Shown here in pieces: positions 23,924 through 32,321 of a stretch of DNA of 64,000 bases. Numbering within the stretch: position 1 is the stretch's first letter; the number at the start of each line of letters is the position of its first letter. Below the pieces are notes generated by a model. It saw only the letters and a program-made list of their open reading frames with translations, did no database searches and had not been told where the DNA came from. The stretch is from Haloarcula sp. DT43 (GTDB lineage Archaea; Halobacteriota; Halobacteria; Halobacteriales; Haloarculaceae): contig NZ_JAYMGZ010000002.1 of assembly GCF_037078405.1 (NCBI RefSeq), forward strand, positions 803,972 through 867,971, read 5' to 3'. Both the position numbers and the translations under genes were made by a program.

Positions 23924-24612
23924 GCCTGACTCACTCCGTCTTCGCGTTTCGCGTCCGGCTCGCGGACCTGTATCGCGTCGGCGATGTGGTCCGGCAGCGA
24001 CACCGACGACCCGCTCTCTAGCTGGACGGTCAGCATCCCGATAGGGGCGACCTCCTCGACTGTCAACACGGTGCCCGGCGTGATGCCGGCGTCGGAGAGG
24101 TACGTGAGTTCGTCGGGGTCCCGGTCCCGGACCCGCGCGACTTCGAGCCGTCCGCCCTCCTCGTGTTCAGACAGCGCCGTCGCGGACTCGTCGCCGACTG
24201 GGTCGAGCGAGTCGCTGGGGATGGGGTCCCCGTGAGGGTCGAACTCGGGTTCGTCGAGGACCGCCGCGACCCGGCGCTCGAACTCCTCGCTGATGTGGTG
24301 TTCGAGCACCTCCGCCTCCTCGTGGACCTCCGCCCAGTCGTAGCCCAGCTGTTCGGTGAGAAACGTCTCGATGAGCCGGTGGTGGCGGATGATTTCCAGC
24401 GCCACCGTCTCGCCCTCCGGCGTCGTCGTCACGCCCTTGTACTTCTCGCGCTCGACCAGCCCGCGGTCGGCCAGTTTCTCGACCATACTGGTGACCGTCG
24501 GGGCCGTGACGTCCAGCGTCTCGGCGATAGTAGACGGGGGAATCGGCGGGTCGCCGTCCCGCTCCAGACAGTAGATGGCCTTCAGGTAGTCCTCCATCTT
24601 CGCACTCAACAT
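23920..24612 (-). CDS. DtxR/MntR-family metal-dependent regulator
   Basis: This 230-residue regulator has an N-terminal winged helix (LSAKMEDYLKAIYCLERDG; STIAETLDVTAPTVTSMVEK), a metal-binding/dimer domain with HHRLIETFL and EAEVLEHHISEE, and a C-terminal FeoA/SH3-like domain. It senses Fe(II) or Mn(II) and represses by binding TTAG-type boxes. One such box lies at 24621-24634, between its own TATA and start, so it probably autoregulates. It is cotranscribed with the Gdt1-family transporter, which points to Mn rather than Fe sensing; that is inference. Confidence 0.93.
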   Translation of the reverse strand: MLSAKMEDYLKAIYCLERDGDPPIPPSTIAETLDVTAPTVTSMVEKLADRGLVEREKYKGVTTTPEGETVALEIIRHHRLIETFLTEQLGYDWAEVHEEAEVLEHHISEEFERRVAAVLDEPEFDPHGDPIPSDSLDPVGDESATALSEHEEGGRLEVARVRDRDPDELTYLSDAGITPGTVLTVEEVAPIGMLTVQLESGSSVSLPDHIADAIQVREPDAKREDGVSQA

Positions 24613-24620
24613 ACACGAAA

Positions 24621-24634
24621 TTAGATGAGTCTAA
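24621..24634. promoter_or_regulatory. DtxR-type box before the DtxR-family gene
   Basis: TTAGATGAGTCTAA has the same TTAG-N6-CTAA layout as the box at 945-958, with symmetric TTAGA/TCTAA arms. On the minus strand it lies between a TATA-like ATCTTTTGAG (24636-24645) and the regulator start at 24612. This is the expected place for autorepression. Confidence 0.65.
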
Positions 24635-24685
24635 CTCAAAAGATTGATGGTCTGAACAAACTTTCGACGGACGGACCAAACGCGC

Positions 24686-24835
24686 TCACTCGTCGGCGGC
24701 GTAGGTCTCCCGCCGGTTCCGCGACAGGAGCCACAGGAACAGGTACCCGATAGCGCCCAGGACGAACAGCGTCGCGGGGATGAGAAACGGTCCGAACGTC
24801 CGAACGAGCGTCTCGACCGCCGGCAAACCGACCAT
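24686..24835 (-). CDS. Small single-span membrane protein, 49 residues
   Basis: The protein has one long hydrophobic helix (FGPFLIPATLFVLGAIGYLF, about residues 15-34, extended to 38) followed by a basic stretch SRNRRE and an acidic end. The ATG at 24833-24835 follows a TATA-like CTTTATCAGG by about 27 bases. It has its own promoter and no operon partner. Function is unknown. Confidence 0.68.
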   Translation of the reverse strand: MVGLPAVETLVRTFGPFLIPATLFVLGAIGYLFLWLLSRNRRETYAADE

Positions 24836-24912
24836 ACTTCGGATACGGAGGGTGCCCTGATAAAGTTCGAGGGTCCGGCCGGACTGCAACGCGAAAACAG
24901 CGTCGCGGGCCG

Positions 24913-25161
24913 TCAGATGAGGTCCTGCTCTTCGAGCGAGGCCATCACGTCGTCGACGAACTCGTCGACGCTGTCGTAGGGGAACTCCCCGTCGAGTTTC
25001 GTGTTCAGTTCCATCGCCGTCATCGAGAAGTCGCCGGATTCGAACTTCGTCGACGGCCCGCCGGGGAGCTCCGGGACGAGGTCCATCGGACTGGATATCG
25101 GGTAGTCCGCGCCCTCGAACGCCTCGACGAACTGTGAGCGAAGGTCTTCTTTGTCGACCAT
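24913..25161 (-). CDS. MTH865-like family protein
   Basis: This 82-residue acidic protein resembles the archaeal MTH865 family, a small EF-hand-like helical fold of unknown role. The segment ADYPISSPMDLVPELPGGP and the C-terminal SVDEFVDDVMASLEEQDLI are family-like. The ATG at 25159-25161 follows a TATA-like CTTTTATCATAATT (25182-25195). Confidence 0.82.
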   Translation of the reverse strand: MVDKEDLRSQFVEAFEGADYPISSPMDLVPELPGGPSTKFESGDFSMTAMELNTKLDGEFPYDSVDEFVDDVMASLEEQDLI

Positions 25162-25302
25162 GGCCGGACGTAGTGCGAGAATTATGATAAAAGGTTCGAC
25201 ATCGGGACACTCTCTAGTCGTTTGGAGTTTATTCTGTGAGACCGACGCAAACGCCTCTCTCAGTCCGTTTTCTCGAACGGCCCGGCCGCCGGCTCCGGGG
25301 CG

Positions 25303-25473
25303 TCACCGGTTCCGTCGCTCGTCACCGGTATCCCGCCTGGCCAGCCGCTCGGCCGTCTCGCGGTCCGTCTCGACGCGCCGGTCGCGTTCGTTCCGGACCA
25401 GGATATAGAGGACCAGCGGCGCGACCAGCGCGAGCAACAGGACCACGACGAACAGTCCGCTCGCGGCAGGCAT
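25303..25473 (-). CDS. Small membrane protein downstream of zinc-ribbon gene, 56 residues
   Basis: The protein has one N-terminal helix (GLFVVVLLLALVAPLVLYIL, residues 6-25) and a highly charged tail rich in Arg, Glu and Asp. Its ATG at 25471-25473 lies 2 bp after the stop of the zinc-ribbon gene, so the two are probably translated from one mRNA. Codon bias matches the neighbours. I do not recognise a family. Confidence 0.7.
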   Translation of the reverse strand: MPAASGLFVVVLLLALVAPLVLYILVRNERDRRVETDRETAERLARRDTGDERRNR

Positions 25474-25475
25474 CG

Positions 25476-25700
25476 TCAGCCGAGGAAGATGTCCGCCAGG
25501 TCACTGCCCGCCGAGCCGGTGTCCCGGTACAGCTCGGAGTAGCCGCAGTTCGTGCACGTGACGACCTGGAACTGGTTGGTCTGGATGTCGAACATCTTCG
25601 AGAGGCCGCCGCCTGTGGTCGAGATGCTACCCACGTCGGTGCCGGTGTGGCCGCACTTCGGACAGCCGCGGTCGTCGTCTCGTGAGGTGTCGGAGGGCAT
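25476..25700 (-). CDS. Zinc-ribbon protein (Zn_ribbon_13-like)
   Basis: This 74-residue protein has two cysteine pairs, CPKCGHTG near residue 13 and CTNCGYSELYR near residue 49. The spacing and the GYSELYR end resemble the predicted nucleic-acid-binding zinc-ribbon family COG3478/PF09855. It is followed after 2 bp by a small membrane protein. A weak TATA-like ATTTGTTACG at 25726-25735 lies upstream. Role unknown. Confidence 0.8.
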   Translation of the reverse strand: MPSDTSRDDDRGCPKCGHTGTDVGSISTTGGGLSKMFDIQTNQFQVVTCTNCGYSELYRDTGSAGSDLADIFLG

Positions 25701-25929
25701 TGCAGCCGGCGTTTCGTGCCCCTGCGTAACAAATCTGGTGCTACCCTGTGACGGCGCCCGTCGGAAAACGAGGCGGGAGAACTCGATGGTGCACTATGCC
25801 AGAACCCACCCGCCTCAACGGAGGAAAACGGGTGCACTATTTATTTGTTATGAATCGCTCAATCATCCGCGGCACAGTCGACGAGCGCACCCGGGGCCGA
25901 CCGAGCGGCGACAGCCGGGCACGGGCCGG

Positions 25930-26520
25930 TCAGTCGTCGGCCGGAATCGGGTCGCCGTGGGACACGTCGTCCCCCAGCAGGGCCATGAACTGCGCGAGCC
26001 ACTCGGGGTGGTCGGGCCAGGCCTGGCCGGTGACGAGGTTCCTATCGGTGACCACTTCGTCGACCCACGAACAGCCGGCGGCCTCACACTCGGCGCGACA
26101 GGCCGGATAGGAGGTCATCTCGTAGCCGTCCAGCACGTCGGCGGCGGCGAGAATCTGCGGGCCGTGACACAGCGCCGCGACGGGCTTGTCCGCCTCGAAG
26201 AAGTGCCGTACCGCGTCCAGCACCTCGTCGTAGGTCCGGAGATACTCGGGGGCGCGACCGCCGGGGACGACGAGCGCGTCGTAGTCGCTCGGAGTCACGT
26301 CTGCCATCGTCGCGTTCAGGACGAAGTCGTGGCCGCGGGACTCCATGTAGGTCTGGTCGCCCCGGAAGTCGTGAATCGCCGTCTTGACCGTCTCCTCGGC
26401 CGCCTTGTCGGGACACACCGCGTCGACCTCGTGTCCGACCATCTGCAGTGCCTGGAACGGCACCATTATCTCGTAGTCTTCGCCGAAGTCGCCGACAATC
26501 ATGAGGATGTCTTTACCCAT
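25930..26520 (-). CDS. DJ-1/PfpI-family protein
   Basis: This 196-residue protein has the DJ-1/PfpI glutamine-amidotransferase-like fold with the nucleophile elbow [16 protein letters not shown] (reactive Cys) and an acidic residue in DFGEDYE. Family members act as chaperones, deglycases or proteases. Start is the ATG at 26518-26520; a GTG three codons earlier is possible. A TATA-like TTTCTATAG at 26547-26556 gives a leader of only a few bases. Confidence 0.9.
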   Translation of the reverse strand: MGKDILMIVGDFGEDYEIMVPFQALQMVGHEVDAVCPDKAAEETVKTAIHDFRGDQTYMESRGHDFVLNATMADVTPSDYDALVVPGGRAPEYLRTYDEVLDAVRHFFEADKPVAALCHGPQILAAADVLDGYEMTSYPACRAECEAAGCSWVDEVVTDRNLVTGQAWPDHPEWLAQFMALLGDDVSHGDPIPADD

Positions 26521-26586
26521 TGGAAACACCGAAAGACGGTACGCTCGCTATAGAAATAAATGCGCAGGTGAATTACCAGCTCGATG

Positions 26587-27381
26587 TCATTCGTCCAGCG
26601 ACGCCAGCACGTCCTCGATGTCCGCCAGCGAGTCGACTACGTGGTCGGGCGTCACGGCGCTCCGTTCCAGCGCCCGCTCGCTGGACACGCCGGTCCGGAC
26701 GAGGACCGTCGTCATGCCGTTGCGCTCGCCCATCGCGATGTCGGTCTCCAGCCGGTCGCCGACGACCAGACACTCCGACGGGGGACAGTCCAGTCGCTCC
26801 AGCGCCGCCTGGACGGCTATCTCCGAGGGCTTGCCGAGTATCCGGTCGGGTTCGCGCTCGATGACGCCGGCGACGGCGTTGATCACAGCCCCGGAGCCGG
26901 GGACCGGGTCGCCGTCCTCGCCGGGGAACGTCCGGTCCGGGTCGGTCCCGAGGAAGGCGGTCTCCTCGTCGACGGCCCGGAGCGCGTCGACCATGTCGCG
27001 GTAGTGGAAGCCGTCGGTCCAGGAGGCAAGCAACACGTCCGTCTCGGCGGGGTCTTCGACCAGTTGTGCGTTCGTTCCCTCGACCATCCGCCGGAGCGGG
27101 TCGCTCCCGATGACGAACACGTCGTCGCCCGCGTGGGTCCCGTCGAGGTACTCGCGGGCGACGACGCCGGAGGAACAGGCCTCGCCCTCACGGGCGTCGA
27201 CGCCCAGTCCCCGCAGCCGCTCGACGTACTCGCTGCCGTCGTGGATGGGGTTGTTCGAGAAGAAGCAGAGCTTCAGCCCACGCGCTCTGAGGGCGTCGAT
27301 TGCCGACGCCGCACCCGGCAACAGCGTGTCCCCGTGGTATACCGTTCCGTCCAGGTCGACGATGGCCCCCGAAACTGTCAT
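26587..27381 (-). CDS. HAD-IIA family hydrolase (NagD-like phosphatase)
   Basis: This 264-residue enzyme has the HAD motifs: I, AIVDLDGTVYHGD near the N-terminus; II, CFFSNNP; III, the Lys in ILGKPSEIA; and IV, VVGDRLETDIAMG. The cap between motifs II and III marks the HAD-IIA group, which includes sugar and nucleotide phosphatases. The ATG at 27379-27381 was chosen over an upstream GTG. It is 36 bp downstream of the histidine kinase gene and could be cotranscribed with it. Confidence 0.9.
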   Translation of the reverse strand: MTVSGAIVDLDGTVYHGDTLLPGAASAIDALRARGLKLCFFSNNPIHDGSEYVERLRGLGVDAREGEACSSGVVAREYLDGTHAGDDVFVIGSDPLRRMVEGTNAQLVEDPAETDVLLASWTDGFHYRDMVDALRAVDEETAFLGTDPDRTFPGEDGDPVPGSGAVINAVAGVIEREPDRILGKPSEIAVQAALERLDCPPSECLVVGDRLETDIAMGERNGMTTVLVRTGVSSERALERSAVTPDHVVDSLADIEDVLASLDE

Positions 27382-27417
27382 TACCACCACTGGGGACCCG
27401 GCAGTGAAAAGTCCGTC

Positions 27418-28803
27418 TCAGTCGTACAGCTCCACGTCCGTCACTTCGAAGCGCGCCCCGCCGGCCTCGCTGTCGGTCAGGGACACGGTCCAGCCGTGGG
27501 CCTCGGCGACCTGCTCGACGATGGCCAGTCCGAACCCGGTCCCGTCCTCCGTCGAGGAGTACCCCATCTCGAACACGTCGCCGGCGTCGGGGTCGACGCC
27601 GGTCCCGTCGTCGGCGACGTAGAAGCCGTCGTGCGAGTCGAGCAGTCCGACCTCGATTTCGACCTCGCCGTCGTTGTGTTCGATGGCGTTCCGGAACAGG
27701 TTCGTCAGCAGGTCCTGTGCGCGCCCGCTGTCGGCCGCGAGTTCGGCGCTCGACGCGACCGACATCGACGACTGCTCGGCCTCTATCCAGGTCCAGGCGG
27801 TCGACGCCAGCGTCGAAAGCTCCGTCTCCTGTGGGTCGTTGACGGTTCGGCCCTGCCGCGCCAGCGCGAGCACGTCCTCGATGATGTTCCCCATCCGGTC
27901 CAGCGACCGGTCGATTTTGGCGACCAGGTCGGCCTCCTCGCTGTCGTCGGGCTCCGGGAGCAACTCGACCGCGCCTTGGGCGACGTTCAACGGGTTCCGG
28001 AGGTCGTGGGAGACGACGCTCGCGAACTCCTCCAGCCGCTCGTTCTGGCGCTCCAGTTGGCGCTGGCGCTCGACGCGCTCAGTGATGTCACGCGAGACCA
28101 ACTGGAACGTATCGGCCTTGCGGTGGCTGTCGACGGGGATGTACTGGTTGTGGTAGTGTCGGCCGTCGACGGCGTCCTCCGACCGCGTCGCGGTCCCCCG
28201 CCGGACCGCGTTCTTCCCGGCTTCGAGGCGCTGGCCGGCCGCCTCGCTGTCCATCACGTCGCGCAGGTTCCGGCCGACGAGTTCGTCGGGGTCGGCACCG
28301 AGTCGACCGGCCATCGAGGGGTTTACCGAGAGGACGGTCCCGTCAATCGTCAGGTGGGCGATGCCGTCCGGCGAGTCCGCGACCAGCGACTCGAACTTCT
28401 TTCGGGTGCGCTCCTGCGAGACGACGTTCTCGATTCGGTTCGCCAGCCGGCCGTACTGCTTGTCCTCGACGACTTCGAGTTTCAGGAGGTAGTCGGCCAC
28501 CCCCGCCGCGATGGCCGCGCTCGCCGTCTCCTCGTCCCCCCGGCCGGTCAGCAGAATGAACGGGATAGACGGATGCCGCTTCCGGATTTCCCCGAGCAGT
28601 TCCAGCCCGTCCATCTCGGGCATCTCGTAGTCGCTGACGACGCAGTCGAACCCCCCGCCGTCGAGCCGCTCCAGGGCTTCCGTGCCGCTGTTTGCCGCAA
28701 CCGATTCGATGCCGTGCTGCTGGGTGAGCGTGTCGGCCGTCATCTCCGCGAAAAAGTCGCTATCGTCGACGACGAGCGTCCGGATATTACTTTTAGATAT
28801 CAT
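27418..28803 (-). CDS. Hybrid sensor histidine kinase: receiver-PAS-HisKA-HATPase
   Basis: This 461-residue soluble kinase starts with a receiver domain (about 1-120; phospho-acceptor Asp58 in VVSDYEMPEMDG, Lys108), then a PAS domain (about 136-245), a dimerisation helix with phospho-His266 (SHDLRNPLN), and an ATPase domain ending near 458 with GFYVADDGTGV and TGFGLAIVEQV. It has no membrane helix, so it should sense a cytoplasmic signal. No DNA-binding response regulator lies near. Start is ATG 28803; a TATA-like CATATAAG at 28845-28852 leaves a leader of about 20 nt. Confidence 0.9.
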   Translation of the reverse strand: MISKSNIRTLVVDDSDFFAEMTADTLTQQHGIESVAANSGTEALERLDGGGFDCVVSDYEMPEMDGLELLGEIRKRHPSIPFILLTGRGDEETASAAIAAGVADYLLKLEVVEDKQYGRLANRIENVVSQERTRKKFESLVADSPDGIAHLTIDGTVLSVNPSMAGRLGADPDELVGRNLRDVMDSEAAGQRLEAGKNAVRRGTATRSEDAVDGRHYHNQYIPVDSHRKADTFQLVSRDITERVERQRQLERQNERLEEFASVVSHDLRNPLNVAQGAVELLPEPDDSEEADLVAKIDRSLDRMGNIIEDVLALARQGRTVNDPQETELSTLASTAWTWIEAEQSSMSVASSAELAADSGRAQDLLTNLFRNAIEHNDGEVEIEVGLLDSHDGFYVADDGTGVDPDAGDVFEMGYSSTEDGTGFGLAIVEQVAEAHGWTVSLTDSEAGGARFEVTDVELYD

Positions 28804-28873
28804 GTGGCCGGCGGGTTCCTTGTCCCTCAAACGGCCCGTCCGTACTTATATGTCCAGGGACCCGGGTCGGCCG

Positions 28874-29548
28874 TCAGCGCGGCACCGGCGGCGCAATCGA
28901 GACGCGGAGGCCGGGGCTGTGATGGACCAGCGGGGTCGACCCGCTGACCGGGATGTCGACCGCCGGAAACACCGACCCGGTCACGGTGGCGTCGACGCGG
29001 TCGAGCCGCCACGGGTCGTGCCCGATGCTGCCGACGAGGCGCGTCCCGAAGCGACCGGTCGTGAAGTACCGCTGTCGGTCGACGAGAAACGAGGCCAGCG
29101 AGTCCGGCGGTACCGCCACTGGCTCACCGTCGGCCGTGTACCGACATTCGAACAGCCGCCGGTCGCCGGCGTCGAGAACCCGACGACGGTCTGCCGTCGG
29201 GAGCGTCCGCGGGGTGGCCCCGCCCGCCGTGACGCGAAACAGTTCCGAGACCGCCGTGGAAATCCGCCTGTCGTCGCCGAACAGCGCCAGCACCCGGACC
29301 CCGCGCTGGCCGGTCGGCCCCCGAACGTAGGTCCGAACCGTGAGCAACTCCGCGGGGCCGGCCACCTCGATGCCGAACGTCTCGACGCGGTCGACGGTCG
29401 CCGCGACGGCCGACACCCAGGCGTCGCCGTCGGCCGTCTCGACGGTGAGCCAGTCGGGGACCGCCGGCTCGACCGCCGTCCTGGCGACCGGCCAGTGACA
29501 GAAACACACGTCGTCGAGCGTGACCTGCAGGGGACGGAGGGCGACCAC
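28874..29548 (-). CDS. DUF2071 (YqjF-like) protein, paralogue A
   Basis: This 224-residue protein belongs to the DUF2071 family. The N-terminal DVCFCHWPVARTAVEPAVPD and later GDAWVSAVAATV match the next gene closely, so the two are tandem paralogues. Near the C-terminus, LVHHSPGLRVSI aligns with the same place in paralogue B. It starts with GTG (29546-29548) 21 bp downstream of paralogue B and is probably cotranscribed. Family function is not known. Confidence 0.82.
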   Translation of the reverse strand: MVALRPLQVTLDDVCFCHWPVARTAVEPAVPDWLTVETADGDAWVSAVAATVDRVETFGIEVAGPAELLTVRTYVRGPTGQRGVRVLALFGDDRRISTAVSELFRVTAGGATPRTLPTADRRRVLDAGDRRLFECRYTADGEPVAVPPDSLASFLVDRQRYFTTGRFGTRLVGSIGHDPWRLDRVDATVTGSVFPAVDIPVSGSTPLVHHSPGLRVSIAPPVPR

Positions 29549-29569
29549 ACCGTCACTGGGGCCGACACG

Positions 29570-30274
29570 CTAATCAGTGTACTGGGCGGCCCCGTCGAGC
29601 CGGTGGAGCCGGCCCGCAGTCACCGGAATCTCGGCGCAGTAGTGGACCACCGGCTCGCCCTCGGGCCGGTCGAACCCCGACGCCGAAAACAGCCCGTTCG
29701 TCCGAATCTCGGCCCGTCCCGTCTGCAGCGGCCACGGCTCGTGGTCGATGTCGGCGTAGTACACCGTCCCGTCGTCGCTCGCGGCGTAGAAGCGGTACCG
29801 CTCCACCAGGAACGATTCGAGCGAGCCCGCGTCGGGCGTCGACGGCGGCCCCGTCGGCCCGTACGTGGCGTCGAAATCGGCCGGCGGTGCCCGCGCGCTC
29901 GTCCGGCGGCTCCGGAACCGGACGCCGTCGCCGTCGCTCCGGATTCGCATCGACGCCCGGTAGTAGGACAGCTGGAACAGCCGCCGGGCCAGGGCCACGC
30001 TGAGCCGGTCGTCGGCGTCGAGGTTGTAGAAGTACACCCCTGGCGTCCCGTCGGCGACCACGTACGTCCGGAGGTTCAGTTCGCCGAAGGACCGCCCGAC
30101 TGGACTGCCCCGCGGCCTGATGTCGGCCATGCGGAACGGCACCACGCTGAGCCACGCCTGCCCGTCGTCCGTGTCGACGTCGAGCCCGTCCGGCAGCGTC
30201 GCCCGGACGACCTCGGGCTCGACCGGCCAGTGCATGAACCCCACGTCCCGCCACGTCATCGTCAGCAGGTCCAT
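29570..30274 (-). CDS. DUF2071 (YqjF-like) protein, paralogue B
   Basis: This 234-residue protein is the better-conserved member of the tandem pair. It has DVGFMHWPVEPEVVRATLPD, AWLSVVPFRMADIRPRG and LRTYVVADGTPGVYFYNLD, all typical DUF2071 segments, and ends with EPVVHYCAEIPV. The start is the ATG at 30272-30274; the frame is open upstream but only through antisense of the macro-domain gene. Function is unknown; an enzyme or lipid/small-molecule binding fold is possible. Confidence 0.88.
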   Translation of the reverse strand: MDLLTMTWRDVGFMHWPVEPEVVRATLPDGLDVDTDDGQAWLSVVPFRMADIRPRGSPVGRSFGELNLRTYVVADGTPGVYFYNLDADDRLSVALARRLFQLSYYRASMRIRSDGDGVRFRSRRTSARAPPADFDATYGPTGPPSTPDAGSLESFLVERYRFYAASDDGTVYYADIDHEPWPLQTGRAEIRTNGLFSASGFDRPEGEPVVHYCAEIPVTAGRLHRLDGAAQYTD

Positions 30275-30388
30275 ACCCGACGGTAGGGGCGGGACCGCTT
30301 TCTGCCTGGCGTGGGACAGCGTGACGGACTGCCACGCTCCGGTCACGTCGGCACTAAAACTTTGCCCGTTCCGCCCCCAGCATCGCGT

Positions 30389-30889
30389 ATGGAGTTCGAG
30401 GTAATCCAGGGCGACATCGCTGTACAGTCGGCGGACGCACTGGTCAACGCCGCGAACACGAGCCTGCGGATGGGGTCGGGCGTCGCCGGGGCGCTCAAGC
30501 GCGCGGCCGGCTCCGGGCTGAACGACGAGGCCGTCGCCAAGGGGCCCGTCGACCTCGGGGGCGTCGCCACGACCGACGCCTACGCCCTCGACGCCGAGTA
30601 CGTCATCCACGCCGCCGCGATGCCCCCCGGCGGCCAGTCGACCGCCGAGAGCATCCGGCGTGCGACTCAAAATGCGCTGGCGGAGGCGGACGCGCTGAAC
30701 TGCGAGTCGCTGGTCCTCCCGGCGCTCGGGTGCGGCATCGCCGGGTTCGACTTCGAGGCGGGCGTCCGAATCATCTGCGACGTCATCGAGGAGTACCAGC
30801 CCGACTCCCTGACGGACGTGCGACTCGTCGCCTACTCCGACGACGACTTCCAGACGATGCGACGCGTCGCCGAAGCGCTGCGTGACTGA
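30389..30889 (+). CDS. Macro-domain protein (ADP-ribose binding/hydrolase)
   Basis: This 166-residue protein is a single macro domain. VNAANTSLRMGSGVAGALKR is the ADP-ribose site, and SLVLPALGCGIAGFDFE is the second phosphate loop. Macro domains bind or remove ADP-ribose or convert O-acetyl-ADP-ribose, a sirtuin product; a Sir2 homologue lies at 41758. A TATA-like CACTAAAACTTT at 30351-30362 lies about 30 bases before the ATG at 30389. Confidence 0.92.
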   Translation: MEFEVIQGDIAVQSADALVNAANTSLRMGSGVAGALKRAAGSGLNDEAVAKGPVDLGGVATTDAYALDAEYVIHAAAMPPGGQSTAESIRRATQNALAEADALNCESLVLPALGCGIAGFDFEAGVRIICDVIEEYQPDSLTDVRLVAYSDDDFQTMRRVAEALRD

Positions 30890-30911
30890 GCGCGAGTCGG
30901 GGCGTGCGTGG

Positions 30912-31196
30912 TCAGCGGTGGACGCGCCCGGCGCGCCACTCCCAGGCCAGTTCGAGCGTCCCCCAGAGCACGAGCCACAGCGCCGTGAACAGGAACACCA
31001 TCGCCGTCGTCGAGAGGACATCCAGCGAGGCGACCGTCTCGACGATGGGCACGTAGAAGGCGACGCCGACGGTCAGCGCCAACCCGAGGCCGACGACGCT
31101 CGTCAGCCAGTGCTCCAGGCTGCTGACCGACTCACAGAGCGGTCGCTCGCCGCTGGGGTCGCCCAGGTTCGAGCGTTGCTTGTTCATTGGTACCAT
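30912..31196 (-). CDS. Two-span membrane protein, unknown
   Basis: This 94-residue protein has a polar N-terminus followed by two hydrophobic helices (about residues 31-52 and 60-82) and a short basic tail WRAGRVHR. Two ATGs, 31196 and 31187, are possible. TATA-like elements are weak; ACATTTATG near 31226-31234 is closest. I do not recognise a family. Confidence 0.7.
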   Translation of the reverse strand: MVPMNKQRSNLGDPSGERPLCESVSSLEHWLTSVVGLGLALTVGVAFYVPIVETVASLDVLSTTAMVFLFTALWLVLWGTLELAWEWRAGRVHR

Positions 31197-31300
31197 TCAC
31201 CGTATCTAGTGGTCGAACGTCGACCGACATAAATGTACGTTCGGCTACCAGAATCCGAGAACAGCGCTCACTCCCCGTCAGGGAAGGAGCGGCGGGCGCG

Positions 31301-32278
31301 TCACTCGTGGCCCGACACCCGGACCGGCTCGTACGGCTCTTCGAGCCACTCCACGTCGCTCGCCGAGAGGTCGAGTTCGAGCGCCGCCACGGCTTCTTCG
31401 AGGTGTTCGAGGCTGCTCGTCCCGACAATCGGCGCGTCGACCCACTCCTTGTCCAGCACCCAGGCCAGCGCAATCTGGGCCATCGAGGCGTCGTACTCGT
31501 CGGCCAGTTCCTGGACGCGCTCGTTGACCTCGCGGCCGTTGCCCTCGTAGTAGGGGTGTTCGCGGGCGTAGTCGTCCGTCTCGCCCCGGACCGTCTCCTC
31601 GACCTGCTCGTGTGGCCGGGTGAGATAGCCCCGGGCCAGCGGGCTCCACGGCATGACGCCGACGTCCTCTTTCTCACACAGCGGCAGCATCTCGCGCTCC
31701 TCCTCGCGGTACAGGAGGTTGTAGTGGTTCTGCATCGTCTCGAACCGCTCCAGCCCCTCGCGCTCGCTGGTCCGCAGGGCGTCGGCGAACTGGTGGGTCC
31801 ACATCGACGACGCGCCGACGTAGCGGGTCTGGCCCCGTCGCACGGCGTCGTCCAGCGCCCGGAGCGTCTCCTCGATTGGCGTGTCGTAGTCCCACCGGTG
31901 AATCTGGTAGAGGTCGACGGTGTCCATTCCGAGCCTGTCCAGCGAGTTCGACATTTCCTGCTCGATGGCCTTCCGCGAGAGCCCCCCGGAGTTGGGGTCG
32001 TCCTCGTCCATCTGGAAGTAGCCCTTCGTCGCCACGACCTGGCTGTCGCGGTCGTAGTCGTCGAGGACGGTCCCGAGGACGCGCTCGGACTCGCCCATCG
32101 AGTACATGTTGGCCGTGTCGAAGAAGTTGATACCGAGGTCGATGGCCCGCTCGATGACCTCGCGGCTCTCCTCCTCGTCGAGCACCCAGTCGCGCCACTC
32201 CGAGGTTCCGAAGCTCATACAGCCCAGACAGAGCCGACTGACCTCCACGCCGGTCGACCCGAGCGTCGTGTACTCCAT
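31301..32278 (-). CDS. Aldo/keto reductase
   Basis: This 325-residue enzyme has the AKR TIM-barrel marks: Asp/Tyr catalytic segment NFFDTANMYSMGESE, Lys in VVATKGYF, and His in VDLYQIHRWD. A C-terminal NADP-binding stretch follows (DAPIVGTSSLEHLEEAV). It resembles the YajO/general stress AKR group that reduces aldehydes with NADPH. Substrate is unknown. It stands alone; the gene downstream is on the same strand but has its own promoter sequence. Confidence 0.93.
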   Translation of the reverse strand: MEYTTLGSTGVEVSRLCLGCMSFGTSEWRDWVLDEEESREVIERAIDLGINFFDTANMYSMGESERVLGTVLDDYDRDSQVVATKGYFQMDEDDPNSGGLSRKAIEQEMSNSLDRLGMDTVDLYQIHRWDYDTPIEETLRALDDAVRRGQTRYVGASSMWTHQFADALRTSEREGLERFETMQNHYNLLYREEEREMLPLCEKEDVGVMPWSPLARGYLTRPHEQVEETVRGETDDYAREHPYYEGNGREVNERVQELADEYDASMAQIALAWVLDKEWVDAPIVGTSSLEHLEEAVAALELDLSASDVEWLEEPYEPVRVSGHE

Positions 32279-32321
32279 ACGCCGACTGGCGGGCGCGTCG
32301 GCGAAAAAGGTTCGGCGTCGG

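Noticed and set aside
25787..25840. GGTGCACTAT-type direct repeat between the zinc-ribbon and DJ-1 genes
   Set aside because: Only about 9-10 bases repeat twice, with no pattern of further units. Too short to support an array or attachment site.
26584..28947. A 787-codon plus-strand frame across the HAD phosphatase and histidine kinase
   Set aside because: It is antisense to both genes, which show complete HAD and kinase motifs.
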